DNA from: Salirhabdus euzebyi
GTDB lineage: Bacteria; Bacillota; Bacilli; Bacillales; Alkalibacillaceae
Assembly (NCBI RefSeq): GCF_014207435.1
Contig: NZ_JACHGH010000002.1
Coordinates: 310,001 to 374,000, forward strand
DNA: 64,000 nt
Direction: 5' to 3'
The notes under the pieces were generated by a model, which worked only from the letters and a program-made list of their open reading frames with translations, was not told where the DNA came from and did no database searches. Position 1 is the stretch's first letter. Every line of letters starts with the position of its first letter. Made by a program: the position numbers and the translations under genes. Positions 1 through 7,835 of this stretch are shown here, piece by piece.

Positions 1-95
1 CTATTAAAAAATAAAGTAGTTATAACATACAAGACTTTTTAGTAATTAATTGATTTAGAGAAAAAAAGAAGCGTGTTAGAAAGGAAGGTGAAATA

Positions 96-413
96 TTGGC
101 AGATTGGAAAATGTACACTATTACAACTGTTCAAGTATTAGCACTTTTAATTATTGGTTTATTCATAACTGATAATGTATTACGGGGAATTTATGAAGGT
201 TTCGGTATAAAATTTGAAGGAAATGTATGGGTCAATTGGTTTGGAGTGTCTTATTTATTGTACTTTACTTATACAATAATACGGGGTCTTTTGATAAACA
301 AAAAAAGCAACTATCTTAAAACACGAATGACATCTATTCTTTTCTGGTTACTATTTATTAGCTCAATCTATGCTGTTTTTGTTCCATTTGTTAAAGGTGA
401 GAATCCATTCTAA
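96..413 (+). CDS. Small membrane protein of unknown function
   Basis: A 105-residue protein starting at TTG, chosen because AAGGAAGGTG lies a few bases upstream. It has three hydrophobic segments at roughly residues 8-28, 45-65 and 80-98, so it should be an integral membrane protein with very short loops. I recognise no family motif. The gene stands alone with about 120 bases before the next small membrane gene in the same direction, and the two could share a transcript. The function is unknown. Confidence 0.7.
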   Translation: MADWKMYTITTVQVLALLIIGLFITDNVLRGIYEGFGIKFEGNVWVNWFGVSYLLYFTYTIIRGLLINKKSNYLKTRMTSILFWLLFISSIYAVFVPFVKGENPF

Positions 414-533
414 ATTATTTAAATAGTACAAGAAATAAATTATATAAATAATTTCTGAATTGATTCCTTTAATCTTACAATCAACTAAGTCTAAGATATA
501 AAGTTTTGTTTTTTCAAAGAAAGGAGATGGAAG

Positions 534-839
534 ATGTTACTTATATTACTTTTTGTTGTGTTAGCTATTGGTCTTGTTAGTCAGATAAAAGAAATAAAAA
601 TAATCCGGGATAATCGGCCGTTTTATCAACATTACAAAAGACTAATTTTTGGTAACTATTTATGTACTATTTCCTATACAGGACTTCTATTTTCTTTTGG
701 CTTAAACATATTGGTTTACTATCAGTTTCTTCATGAAAGTGGCATGGCAAACCTTTTTATCAATTTTGGATTTTTTATTTTTTTTGCCATACTCATTACA
801 TCCAAGATCTGGGTTATCCCTAAAGAAATTACTATTTAA
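534..839 (+). CDS. Small membrane protein of unknown function
   Basis: A 101-residue protein with an ATG start and a strong AAAGGAGATGG ribosome binding site. Hydrophobic stretches at about residues 1-16, 42-64 and 72-93 predict three membrane passes, with a basic loop (around 20-38) between the first two. No family was recognised. It follows another small three-pass protein, and both may belong to an operon that began before the window. Confidence 0.7.
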   Translation: MLLILLFVVLAIGLVSQIKEIKIIRDNRPFYQHYKRLIFGNYLCTISYTGLLFSFGLNILVYYQFLHESGMANLFINFGFFIFFAILITSKIWVIPKEITI

Positions 840-898
840 AGTCTGAAAATAGGTTTTGGTATGACAAGGCCCTAATCAAAAAAAATACAAAATGAAAG

Positions 899-933
899 AA
901 CGCTTGGGTCATTTCCTAACAAGTCCAAGCGCT
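899..933 (-). terminator. Terminator-like hairpin of the downstream minus-strand gene
   Basis: CGCTTGG at 901-907 pairs with CCAAGCG at 925-931. Read on the minus strand it lies just past the stop of the small acidic protein gene and is followed by a T-rich stretch. It may also stop plus-strand transcription from the membrane gene ending at 839. Confidence 0.5.
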
Positions 934-946
934 TCTCAGTAGTTTC

Positions 947-1171
947 CTACAAATTTTCTGTATTAATTCTTGGAAGCTCTGATTCAAGAGCAGCTGTTGC
1001 ACGTGCATTTTCATTGTGGCGATCGGTATTGGGATCTTTATCTAGATTATTGTCGTTTTCTATGTCTTCAGAAATGTTAAAGCCAGCCATCTCTGGGTTC
1101 GGCGGTAAGCCTTCTTCTTGCTTCATGTAGGATGATTGGTTTTTCATGTTTTTTTCTTCCTTGTCAGCCAT
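947..1171 (-). CDS. Small hydrophilic protein of unknown function
   Basis: A 74-residue, charged and Asn/Asp/Glu-rich protein without hydrophobic segments, so soluble and probably disordered. The start is the ATG at 1171, because AGGAGGTGAAAAG directly precedes it; an ATG ten codons further upstream lacks such a site. The composition, with many Asn, Glu and Asp, recalls the small spore or stress proteins of Bacillaceae, but I see no SASP motif and assign no role. It is monocistronic, with a terminator hairpin after the stop. Confidence 0.6.
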   Translation of the reverse strand: MADKEEKNMKNQSSYMKQEEGLPPNPEMAGFNISEDIENDNNLDKDPNTDRHNENARATAALESELPRINTENL

Positions 1172-1332
1172 CTTTTCACCTCCTACCGATAATATGTCCA
1201 ACTTAGCTTTATTAATTTATTTTGGGGTAAGTTTTAAGTTGAGCGTGGATGAAATAGGTGATGTAACTTTTCTATAAAAACAATCGTCAAAAATTTATAT
1301 ATATATGATTTCAATTTAAAGGGGGAACTTAG

Positions 1333-1806
1333 ATGATTACATTACAAGAAAAATATAAAAAGCGTCCGATTCGTTTTCTTGAACTTTGGGAAAAGGAAGG
1401 CTGGACCATGAAGTTGTATGGCATTTCGTATAAGAGTGAATATCCAAGGAAAGAGTTGATTTCTAAAGCAAAAGAACTTGCGTCAAAGACACTTCCTTCG
1501 CCTGCAGTTACTGACAATAGATATGGAGTAGGGTTTATAGGAATACATGATGGTTTAGGGGCTAGTTTTATTTTTATAGATTGGTGGTCGGATGAAAATG
1601 AACTTAACCATCACGTGTATGTTGCATCACATGAACATCCGGATGAATACGAATATTTTACCCCAAAGGGATTAATTGCCTGTTGTTGGGATTTAAAGGT
1701 TCTCAGCTTTGAAAGAGATAGCTGGGTTAAAACGGTGTTAGATCATCCAAGTGGTATTCCAAACGTAAAGGAATATTTAGAGCTGCAACTAAATGAAAAT
1801 GTATAG
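1333..1806 (+). CDS. Conserved hypothetical soluble protein
   Basis: A 157-residue protein starting at ATG behind AAAGGGGGAACTTAG. It is soluble, with no signal peptide or membrane segment, and rich in aromatic residues. Noticeable conserved-looking stretches are WTMKLYGI near residue 24, FIGIHDGLGASF near 68, an acidic tryptophan patch DWWSDENE around 83, and a histidine cluster between 90 and 102. I know similar uncharacterised proteins in Bacillaceae but no function. The DUF4260 gene follows 65 bases downstream in the same direction. Confidence 0.6.
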   Translation: MITLQEKYKKRPIRFLELWEKEGWTMKLYGISYKSEYPRKELISKAKELASKTLPSPAVTDNRYGVGFIGIHDGLGASFIFIDWWSDENELNHHVYVASHEHPDEYEYFTPKGLIACCWDLKVLSFERDSWVKTVLDHPSGIPNVKEYLELQLNENV

Positions 1807-1871
1807 TGTTGAACTAGTGTTTGCTGTTCTTCACGATGCTTTTAGGAAATATCCATAATGGGGGTATATTA

Positions 1872-2219
1872 GTGAATCGTTTATTTTTACATTTGGAAGG
1901 GGCGTTTTTCTTCCTTTTAAGTATTGTTTGGTATGCTTCTTATGACTTTAGCTGGTTAGTCTTTTTTATTTTGTTATTTGTTCCAGATATTTCGATGATA
2001 GGTTATGCCATTAATCAGAAAACTGGTGCCTTACTTTATAACGTCTTTCATACATATACCATACCTATAATCATAATCTTGCTATGGTTCCTTTTCTCCA
2101 ATGATGTTCTCTTAACTGTAAGCTTAATTTGGCTTTCTCATATTGGGATGGATAGAATGCTAGGTTACGGATTAAAATACCCAACACATTTTAAAGACAC
2201 ACATCTAAATCGCGTTTAG
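1872..2219 (+). CDS. DUF4260 family membrane protein
   Basis: The GTG at 1872 is the preferred start: GGGGGT lies seven bases upstream and the resulting 115 residues match the usual size of DUF4260 proteins. Four hydrophobic segments are visible. Family-typical features are the LHLEGAFFF start, the FVPDISMIGY motif in the second segment, an internal HTY motif and the C-terminal WLSHIGMDRMLGYGLKY block, rich in charged residues near the membrane. The biological role of DUF4260 is unknown. It ends at a bidirectional terminator shared with the convergent DinB gene. Confidence 0.8.
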   Translation: MNRLFLHLEGAFFFLLSIVWYASYDFSWLVFFILLFVPDISMIGYAINQKTGALLYNVFHTYTIPIIIILLWFLFSNDVLLTVSLIWLSHIGMDRMLGYGLKYPTHFKDTHLNRV

Positions 2220-2237
2220 GTTGCGGAATAAATATAT

Positions 2238-2270
2238 AAAGGACAAAGATAGCTCAATCTTTGTCCTTTT
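2238..2270. terminator. Bidirectional rho-independent terminator
   Basis: AAAGGACAAAGAT pairs perfectly with ATCTTTGTCCTTT around a six-base loop. An A-run precedes it and a T-run follows, so it can end both the DUF4260 gene and the convergent DinB gene. Confidence 0.9.
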
Positions 2271-2275
2271 GTACG

Positions 2276-2743
2276 TTAATTATTTAAACACTTCTTTAAA
2301 TCAAGTATGGCTTGCAAATGCATACCCTCATGGAAAATGGTTCGAACTAACACTTGTTCAATGGTAGCCATTCCCATTTCTGTTGGCGGAAATTCTTCTT
2401 CTAATCGGTGACCATACTGCTCTTTAATTTGTTCAGGTTGTTTAGCTAATAATGTTTTCAACACTTCTATGGATGGTGTTTCTGAAGTGAAATCAGTAGG
2501 AGATGTCCCGTACCCAAACCAAGAACGAAAAGAATCTGGTACATTTCCACTCTTTTCCTTCGTGACAGCTTGAATCCAATCATATTGATCTAAATAAATA
2601 TGACCTAAATTCCATCGAATATTGTTGTTAAATCCAGGTGGAATAACCTCGGCTTCTGCTTCTGATACACCTTCTAGAACACCTAACATATAGCTTCGAT
2701 AACTTTCTAATTGATTAAATAAAACTTGATGGCGTTGTTTCAT
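2276..2743 (-). CDS. DinB family metal-binding protein
   Basis: A 155-residue four-helix-bundle protein of the DinB/YfiT superfamily. The start ATG follows AAAAGGAGAAAG. The three histidines expected to bind a divalent metal are visible: one in the NLGHIYLDQYDW segment (about residue 48) and two in the C-terminal FHEGMHLQAILDL motif (about 138-142). Many members are thiol transferases (bacillithiol or mycothiol dependent), which would suit a Bacillaceae host, but the substrate here is unknown. It is monocistronic on the minus strand next to the HxlR regulator, which has its own promoter region. Confidence 0.85.
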   Translation of the reverse strand: MKQRHQVLFNQLESYRSYMLGVLEGVSEAEAEVIPPGFNNNIRWNLGHIYLDQYDWIQAVTKEKSGNVPDSFRSWFGYGTSPTDFTSETPSIEVLKTLLAKQPEQIKEQYGHRLEEEFPPTEMGMATIEQVLVRTIFHEGMHLQAILDLKKCLNN

Positions 2744-2836
2744 GTTTCTTTCTCCTTTTCCATTACTAAAAAAAGGTATTCTACATCTGTTTTAGAACTC
2801 CTGCTTAGAATCAGATTCTTTGAAACATGTTATATT

Positions 2837-3187
2837 TTACAATAATTTACTTTTTTGTTTCTGTTGTTTATGAAGGGTATGTTTCATTCCCCATTCATGC
2901 ATTGCTTCCAAAATAGGCTCCAAGCTGCGACCGTATTCCGTGATCGAATATTCAACTTTTGGAGGGACTTGTGGATACACAACTCGTTCGACAATGTCTT
3001 CATCTTCTAATTCACGCAATTGTTTCGTCAACATTTTTTGTGTAATTCCGGGTAAACTACGTTTTAGTTCACTAAACCGTTTTGTACCTTCTTGTAGCAG
3101 ATGCAATAAAATAATTGGCTTCCACTTTCCGACTAAAATACTTAGAGCGTCCTCAACCCGGCAATGTTCCGGTGTTTTTCCCATCAT
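2837..3187 (-). CDS. HxlR family winged-helix transcriptional regulator
   Basis: A 116-residue DNA-binding protein of the HxlR type. The family signature runs from the N-terminal cysteine (C9) through [12 protein letters not shown], then the recognition region [24 protein letters not shown], then the wing [13 protein letters not shown]. An N-terminal cysteine at this place is the redox or electrophile sensor in Bacillus YodB, CatR and HypR, so a thiol-switch repressor is a reasonable inference. GGAGGGATAA precedes two adjacent ATG codons and either may be used. It is transcribed divergently from a flavin monooxygenase/flavin reductase pair that it most likely controls. Confidence 0.88.
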   Translation of the reverse strand: MMGKTPEHCRVEDALSILVGKWKPIILLHLLQEGTKRFSELKRSLPGITQKMLTKQLRELEDEDIVERVVYPQVPPKVEYSITEYGRSLEPILEAMHEWGMKHTLHKQQKQKSKLL

Positions 3188-3198
3188 TTATCCCTCCA

Positions 3199-3218
3199 TA
3201 GTATCCTTTTGTATACTA
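3199..3218. promoter_or_regulatory. Candidate HxlR operator (inverted repeat)
   Basis: TAGTAT and ATACTA form an inverted repeat separated by eight bases in the space between the HxlR gene and the divergent oxidoreductase. The spacing fits a dimeric winged-helix regulator. Assignment is by position only. Confidence 0.45.
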
Positions 3219-3238
3219 TACCACTTCTAAGTGTGTAC

Positions 3239-3267
3239 TTATCATTATTATCATTATAACCTATAAT
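3239..3267 (+). promoter_or_regulatory. Candidate sigma-A promoter for the oxidoreductase pair
   Basis: TTATCA (3239-3244) and a perfect TATAAT (3262-3267) are 17 bases apart, upstream of the LLM oxidoreductase start. The -35 box is weak, as expected for a regulated promoter. Confidence 0.5.
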
Positions 3268-3316
3268 GACTTAGGATGAATTGTAAAATGAAAAAGGCAT
3301 GAAAGGCGTGAAACAC

Positions 3317-4375
3317 ATGGAAAAATACCGAATTGATAAAAACAAGGGACTTGAGTTTGGGATCTATACATTAGGGGACCATTTACCAAATCCGTTAACT
3401 GGTGAGAGGATATCTGCGGAAGAACGAATTCATGAAATTATCGAATATGCAAAGCTGGCAGAACAAGCTGGTATTGATTTCTTTAGTGTAGGAGAAAGTC
3501 ATCAAGATTATTTTGCCACTCAGGCACATTCAGTCGTACTATCAGCTATTGCTCAAGCTACTGAAAAAATTAAAATCGCAAGTTCTTCTACGATTATTAG
3601 TACATCAGATCCGGTTCGAGTGTATGAGGATTTTGCGACGATTGATTTGATTTCCAAAGGACGTACTGAAATCGTTGCTGGCCGTGCATCTAGAATTGGA
3701 CTATTTGATTTACTAGGCTACGATGTACGGAATTATGAAGAGTTATTCGAGGAAAAGTTTGATTTGTTGTTAAAACTAAACGAAGAAGAAATAGTTAATT
3801 GGAGCGGAGAATTCCGTAAACCATTACGAAATGCAAAAGTACTGCCTCGTCCACAAAGTGGCTCCATGCCGATATGGCGTGCAGTAGGTGGGTCACCTGG
3901 AAGTGCGATCAAAGCAGGTTATGCAGGAGTTCCGATGTTTATGGCTCATTTAGGGGGACCAGCATCTGTATTCAAGCGTACTGTTGATTCTTATCGTGAA
4001 GCCGCAAGAAGCAAAGGCTTCGACCCAGCAGAACTACCTATTGCAACAGCTGGCTTTTTCTATGCAGCTGAAACATCTCAGCAGGCCCTTAAGGATCTAT
4101 ATCCTCACATTAATGAAGGAATGAAGAGAACAAATGGCCAAGGTTTTCCGAAACAGCACTTTGCTCAAGGGGTAGACAAGCATAATATTATGAATATCGG
4201 TAGCCCGCAGCAAATTATTGAGAAGATTCTTTACCAGCATGAAACATTTGGTCATCAACGTTATATTGCCCAAATTGATTTTGGTGGAATGCCGTTTGAT
4301 AATATTAAGCGAAATGTTGAACTTATTGGGACGGAAATTTTACCAGCTATTAAAAAATATACTGCAAAAAACTAG
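3317..4375 (+). CDS. LLM-class flavin-dependent oxidoreductase
   Basis: A bacterial luciferase-like monooxygenase of about 352 residues from the ATG at 3317; an ATG six codons earlier (3299) is possible, and the ribosome-site evidence is ambiguous. Family features are the opening strand LEFGIYTLGD, the GIDFFSVGESHQ segment, the FATIDLISKGRTEIVAGRAS motif and the late GVPMFMAHLGGP region. Such enzymes use reduced FMN and oxygen to oxidise diverse substrates. The FMN reductase gene follows after 12 bases, forming a classical two-component monooxygenase, and the divergent HxlR gene is the likely regulator. The substrate cannot be read from the sequence. Confidence 0.87.
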   Translation: MEKYRIDKNKGLEFGIYTLGDHLPNPLTGERISAEERIHEIIEYAKLAEQAGIDFFSVGESHQDYFATQAHSVVLSAIAQATEKIKIASSSTIISTSDPVRVYEDFATIDLISKGRTEIVAGRASRIGLFDLLGYDVRNYEELFEEKFDLLLKLNEEEIVNWSGEFRKPLRNAKVLPRPQSGSMPIWRAVGGSPGSAIKAGYAGVPMFMAHLGGPASVFKRTVDSYREAARSKGFDPAELPIATAGFFYAAETSQQALKDLYPHINEGMKRTNGQGFPKQHFAQGVDKHNIMNIGSPQQIIEKILYQHETFGHQRYIAQIDFGGMPFDNIKRNVELIGTEILPAIKKYTAKN

Positions 4376-4387
4376 GAGGGATCAGAC

Positions 4388-4954
4388 ATGAAGATTGTTG
4401 GAATAGCCGGCTCCATCGTTGGATCCAAAACGAAAACAGCAATGGAGTATACTGTCAAAGCAATGAATGAAAAGTACCCTAATGTTGATGTGACATTAAT
4501 TGACTTAGCCGAGTATAACGTACAGTTTAGTGATGGACGAAATTATTTGGAATATGAAGGTGATACAGGTTACATTACTAAAACCATTATGGAAGCTGAC
4601 GCAGTAATTATGGGGACACCAGTATTCCAAGCGTCTATACCAGCAACACTAAAGAACATTTTCGATCTTCTTCCTCAAAATGCTTTTCGGGATAAAGTTG
4701 TCAGTTTGCTCGTAACAGCTGGTTCCGCCAAGCATTACTTAATTCCAGAGCAGCAAATAAAACCAATTTTAGCTTACATGAAAGCACAAATCGTTCAAAC
4801 GTATGTTTTTATAGAGGAAAAGGATTTCAACCGAAAAGAAATTACGAATGAGGATGTCAAATTTCGAATCGAACGCTTAGTTGAGGATACCGTAGTATTA
4901 ACGGAGACTTACAAGAAAATTCAAGAGGAAAAAGATGCGGAATACGATTTTTAA
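4388..4954 (+). CDS. NADPH-dependent FMN reductase family flavoprotein
   Basis: A 188-residue flavodoxin-like protein. The N-terminal GIAGSIVGSKTKTA loop matches the FMN-phosphate-binding GSxRxxS-type loop, and AVIMGTPVFQASIPATLKN matches the P-Y/F-N/Q-x-S-I-P block that contacts the flavin ring in the FMN_red family. It starts at ATG after AGGAGGGATCAGAC, 12 bases behind the LLM oxidoreductase, so the two are co-translated. It probably supplies reduced FMN to that monooxygenase. A terminator follows. Confidence 0.87.
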   Translation: MKIVGIAGSIVGSKTKTAMEYTVKAMNEKYPNVDVTLIDLAEYNVQFSDGRNYLEYEGDTGYITKTIMEADAVIMGTPVFQASIPATLKNIFDLLPQNAFRDKVVSLLVTAGSAKHYLIPEQQIKPILAYMKAQIVQTYVFIEEKDFNRKEITNEDVKFRIERLVEDTVVLTETYKKIQEEKDAEYDF

Positions 4955-4972
4955 TCGTTACAAAAGTATATG

Positions 4973-5007
4973 GAGGTGTCAAAGGATAGACTTTGACACC
5001 TCTTTTT
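4973..5007 (+). terminator. Rho-independent terminator
   Basis: GAGGTGTCAAAG and CTTTGACACCTC form a 12-base-pair stem with a six-base loop, followed by five T. It ends the oxidoreductase/FMN reductase operon. Confidence 0.92.
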
Positions 5008-5014
5008 CATGCAT

Positions 5015-5075
5015 GTCAATTAGTTGACTTTATTTTACATACCCCTTACCATACAATTTGTGACTAATTGGTTAC
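5015..5075. promoter_or_regulatory. Candidate TetR operator pair
   Basis: A near-palindrome GTCAATTAGTTGAC (5015-5028) and a related element GTGACTAATTGGTTAC (5060-5075) share the core CAATTAGT in opposite orientation. They sit directly in front of the TetR/exporter operon, which suggests autoregulation. This rests on pattern and position alone. Confidence 0.4.
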
Positions 5076-5111
5076 CTTTTATGACCGATGGGTTTATGAA
5101 GGAGGTGTTGT

Positions 5112-5993
5112 ATGAGTAAAAGAAAAGAATTAATGACTCAATCTATTCAGTTGTTTTCAAAAAAAGGATTTCATCAAACCTCCGTACAGGAAATTGCCCA
5201 ACGTGTTGAAATTTCAAAAGGAGCTTTCTATAAGCATTTTGAATCGAAAGAAATGCTATTTATTGAAATTTTAAAACAATATTATGAAGAAATGATGGAG
5301 CAAGCACATTCCTTTAGTCATGCAGGTAATTTAACAAGAAAGGAAATTTTCGTTGAAAAACTAAAAATAGAACTAGAACAGTGGATAGCTAATCGGGACT
5401 TCTTTACAGTTCTCTTTAAAGATTTTCCGCCAAATGAAAATCAACAAGTTTTTCACACTATGAGGAAGTTGAAATCTTCCATGGCAGGCATACATAGGGA
5501 TACATTACTGGAGACATATGGAACAAAAATCCAACCTTTTATTTCAGACCTTGTGATTATGATGGAAGGAATGTTAAAGGAATACATGATAACCATCATC
5601 GTGAGACAGAGGATCGATATAGCTGTTGACAAATTAGCGAATCTCATTGTCTCTAGTATGGATGGAATCGTTCAAGCTCTTCCTAAAATGGAGCCCGTGG
5701 TGACAGATCATATTCCCGCCTTTTCCCTTGCTAATTTAGAAGAAGAGCTACAGAAGAGGTTGCGTTTATTAACAGATAAAATTAGTAATTTGTCTTTACA
5801 AGTGTTGGAACAAGAAAAGCTAATGAATGCTGTTCATTTACTTAAAGAAGAATTCTTGAAGAAAAATCCAAAGCAATTTTTAGTTGAGGCAATGCTCACT
5901 TATATAAAAGAAGAGAAATTAGTAAAAGAAGATGTCATTTTGATTGAACGTATACATGAAAAAATCCTTTCACAACCGAAAGAAAGAAGGTAA
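5112..5993 (+). CDS. TetR/AcrR family transcriptional regulator
   Basis: A 293-residue regulator, longer than the usual 190-220 of the family. The N-terminal helix-turn-helix covers about residues 8-55, with FHQTSVQEIAQRVEISKG and the typical AFYKHFESKEMLF ending. The ligand-binding part is followed by an extra C-terminal extension from about residue 205, rich in leucine and charge and probably helical. The ATG follows GAAGGAGGTGTTGT. The stop lies seven bases before the exporter start, so the two form one operon and the regulator probably represses its own exporter until a toxic ligand binds. Confidence 0.88.
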   Translation: MSKRKELMTQSIQLFSKKGFHQTSVQEIAQRVEISKGAFYKHFESKEMLFIEILKQYYEEMMEQAHSFSHAGNLTRKEIFVEKLKIELEQWIANRDFFTVLFKDFPPNENQQVFHTMRKLKSSMAGIHRDTLLETYGTKIQPFISDLVIMMEGMLKEYMITIIVRQRIDIAVDKLANLIVSSMDGIVQALPKMEPVVTDHIPAFSLANLEEELQKRLRLLTDKISNLSLQVLEQEKLMNAVHLLKEEFLKKNPKQFLVEAMLTYIKEEKLVKEDVILIERIHEKILSQPKERR

Positions 5994-6000
5994 ATGTTTT

Positions 6001-7422
6001 ATGGTTGATAATCAAGAGCCAGAACAATCGGGATCAGCCCCTTATAACAAATGGGCAATCATGATTGTTTTAATTTCAGGTGCTTTTGTAGCTATTTTAA
6101 ACCAGACACTTTTAGCTACAGCTTTACCCCATATAATGGAGGATTTAAATTTACAATATAATGTTGCGCAGTGGGTCCAATCCATTTTTATGCTCGTTAA
6201 TGGGATTATGATTCCCATTACAGCTTTTTTAATTGGCCGTTTTTCTACAAGGGGATTATTCCTTACCGCCTTAGGTCTTTTTGGATTTGGTACGATAATT
6301 TGTGCTTTATCTTTACATTTTCCTATGTTAATGATTGGGAGAATATTTCAAGCCAGTGGTGCAGGTATTATTATGCCACTCATGCAGACTATTCTATTTT
6401 TGATATTTCCTAAGGAAGAACGCGGTACAGCAATGGGTATGTTTGGTTTAGTTATTGCCTTTGCTCCTGCTATTGGTCCAACTTTATCAGGTTATATGGT
6501 AGATCATTTCCCGTGGAGAAGTTTATTTTATATTATTTTACCAATTATAATCATTGATATGATTGTAGCTTACTTTATCTTGAAAAATGTTACAAAACAA
6601 ACCTTTCCAAAGCTTGATATCTTATCGATTATCTTATCAACGTTAGGTTTTGGCGGCTTGTTATATGGCTTTAGTATGGCAGGTGGACAGCAAGGATGGT
6701 CGAATACACAAGTTATTGTAGCAATGGTAATTGGTACAATTACGTTAACTTGGTTTATATTTAGACAGATGAAGCTAGAGCAACCTATTCTTGAATTCAA
6801 AGTATTTAAATATAAAGTTTTCACCTTAACGACCATTCTTGGCATGATTGTCTTTCTCGCCATGATTGGTTCCATGGTAATATTGCCATTATTAATGCAG
6901 GATATGTTAGGTTTCACAGCTTTTCAATCTGGTTTAGCGTTACTACCGGGAGCTGTTACAATGGGATTAATGAACCCAATAACCGGGAGATTGTTTGACA
7001 AATTTGGTGCGAGATGGCTGTCTATTATTGGGCTATCCATTTTAGTCGTATCCACATTTATGTTTACCATTTTAACGACGGAGACTACATTTACTTATAT
7101 TGCAGTATTAAATGCGGTTAGAATGTTAGGAATTGCGTTTGTCATGATGCCAGTAACTACAGCTGGATTAAATGAACTGCCGTTGAGCATTATTCCTCAT
7201 GGAACAGCTATGAATAATACGATGCGTCAAATAGCAGGTGCTGTCGGAACAGCCTTAATGGTTACCGTTATGTCAAATAGCGCCATTCCCTCTGAGGGAA
7301 TTCAGGGTCTCATTCATGGCGTAAATGTATCCTTTATCTTTGCTGGAATCTTTTCTATATTTGCACTAGCTTTGTCTTTCTTTATAAAAAATGAGGGATC
7401 CAATGAAGGAGAGGCAAGTTGA
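6001..7422 (+). CDS. DHA2-type MFS multidrug exporter (EmrB/QacA family)
   Basis: A 473-residue transporter of the 14-helix drug:proton antiporter group. The start at 6001 is preferred because AAGAAGG precedes it and the protein then opens with a short hydrophilic tail before the first helix. Motif A-like GRFSTRGLFL lies after helix 2, and the antiporter motif C reads APAIGPTLSGYMVDHFPWR. Later helices carry LPGAVTMGLMNPITGRLFDKFG, as in EmrB. It directly follows its TetR regulator. The ejected compound is unknown. A bidirectional terminator separates it from the convergent thioredoxin-like gene. Confidence 0.9.
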   Translation: MVDNQEPEQSGSAPYNKWAIMIVLISGAFVAILNQTLLATALPHIMEDLNLQYNVAQWVQSIFMLVNGIMIPITAFLIGRFSTRGLFLTALGLFGFGTIICALSLHFPMLMIGRIFQASGAGIIMPLMQTILFLIFPKEERGTAMGMFGLVIAFAPAIGPTLSGYMVDHFPWRSLFYIILPIIIIDMIVAYFILKNVTKQTFPKLDILSIILSTLGFGGLLYGFSMAGGQQGWSNTQVIVAMVIGTITLTWFIFRQMKLEQPILEFKVFKYKVFTLTTILGMIVFLAMIGSMVILPLLMQDMLGFTAFQSGLALLPGAVTMGLMNPITGRLFDKFGARWLSIIGLSILVVSTFMFTILTTETTFTYIAVLNAVRMLGIAFVMMPVTTAGLNELPLSIIPHGTAMNNTMRQIAGAVGTALMVTVMSNSAIPSEGIQGLIHGVNVSFIFAGIFSIFALALSFFIKNEGSNEGEAS

Positions 7423-7452
7423 AAATTTGAAAGTCTAACCAAAATAAAAAAC

Positions 7453-7491
7453 CAGGGTTTTCCTTTCCTTTTAAGAAAACCCTGTTTTTTT
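7453..7491. terminator. Bidirectional terminator
   Basis: CAGGGTTTTC pairs with GAAAACCCTG around a 12-base loop, with A-run before and T-run after. It serves both the exporter operon and the convergent thioredoxin-like gene. Confidence 0.9.
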
Positions 7492-7492
7492 C

Positions 7493-7795
7493 CTATTGAT
7501 TTGCAAAAATTTTTATTTCTTCTTCCTTAGCTAATCCTACGAGTCGATCTATTTCTTTTCCGTTTTTTAGTAATACTAACGTTGGCAAGCCTTGGACTTC
7601 AAATTTCTGTGCCATTTCTTCTTGTATTTTAACATCAACATTATAAAAATCAACTTGGCTGCTTAATTCCTCAGACACAGCTTGAACAACTGGAGCCAGT
7701 TGTTGACAGGCTGTTCATAAATCTGCTTTAAACTTTAATACGACTGTCTTGTCTTTCACTAAACGATCAAATTCTTCCGCAACTAAATTCTTCAA
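7493..7795 (-). CDS. Thioredoxin-like protein with in-frame TGA at the active-site cysteine (candidate UxxC selenoprotein)
   Basis: Read through one TGA (7715-7717) this is a 100-codon thioredoxin-fold gene from the TTG at 7795, which has GGAGGGTG seven bases upstream. The codon order around the TGA is VVLKFKADL-TGA-TAC-QQLAPVV, so the TGA stands exactly where the first cysteine of the CxxC redox motif belongs; the resolving cysteine (C30) is intact. The rest is a normal thioredoxin: FYNVDV strand, the cis-proline motif GLPTL, KNGKEIDRLVG, and no other stop. Either TGA is decoded as selenocysteine (U27, UxxC), or this is a fresh nonsense mutation leaving only a 61-residue downstream frame. 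A hairpin with the geometry of a bacterial SECIS begins right after the TGA. No sel genes lie in the window, so the choice stays open. Confidence 0.6.
7677..7717 (-). promoter_or_regulatory. SECIS-like hairpin immediately downstream of the in-frame TGA
   Basis: On the minus strand the TGA is followed by ACAGC (pairs with GCTGT at 7677-7681), a five-base internal loop, then AACAACTG pairing perfectly with CAGTTGTT around the four-base loop GCTC. The loop starts 19 bases after the TGA and its first base is G. Known bacterial SECIS elements have an apical loop about 16-37 bases after the UGA, with a G in the first two loop positions. The element lies inside the coding sequence for QQLAPVV. Confidence 0.5.
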
Positions 7796-7802
7796 TACAA
7801 AA

Positions 7803-7835
7803 CACCCTCCATCGTCAAAGTTCCTTTATATTATA
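7803..7835 (-). promoter_or_regulatory. Promoter -10 box and ribosome binding site of the thioredoxin-like gene
   Basis: A perfect TATAAT on the minus strand (7830-7835) lies about 35 bases before the TTG start, and GGAGGGTG occupies about 7803-7810. Intact expression signals argue that the gene has not long been dead. Confidence 0.5.

Noticed and set aside
7493-7678. A separate 61-residue protein starting at the ATG 7678
   Set aside because: No ribosome site precedes that ATG, and it lacks the first half of the thioredoxin fold; it is the downstream part of the gene that starts at 7795.
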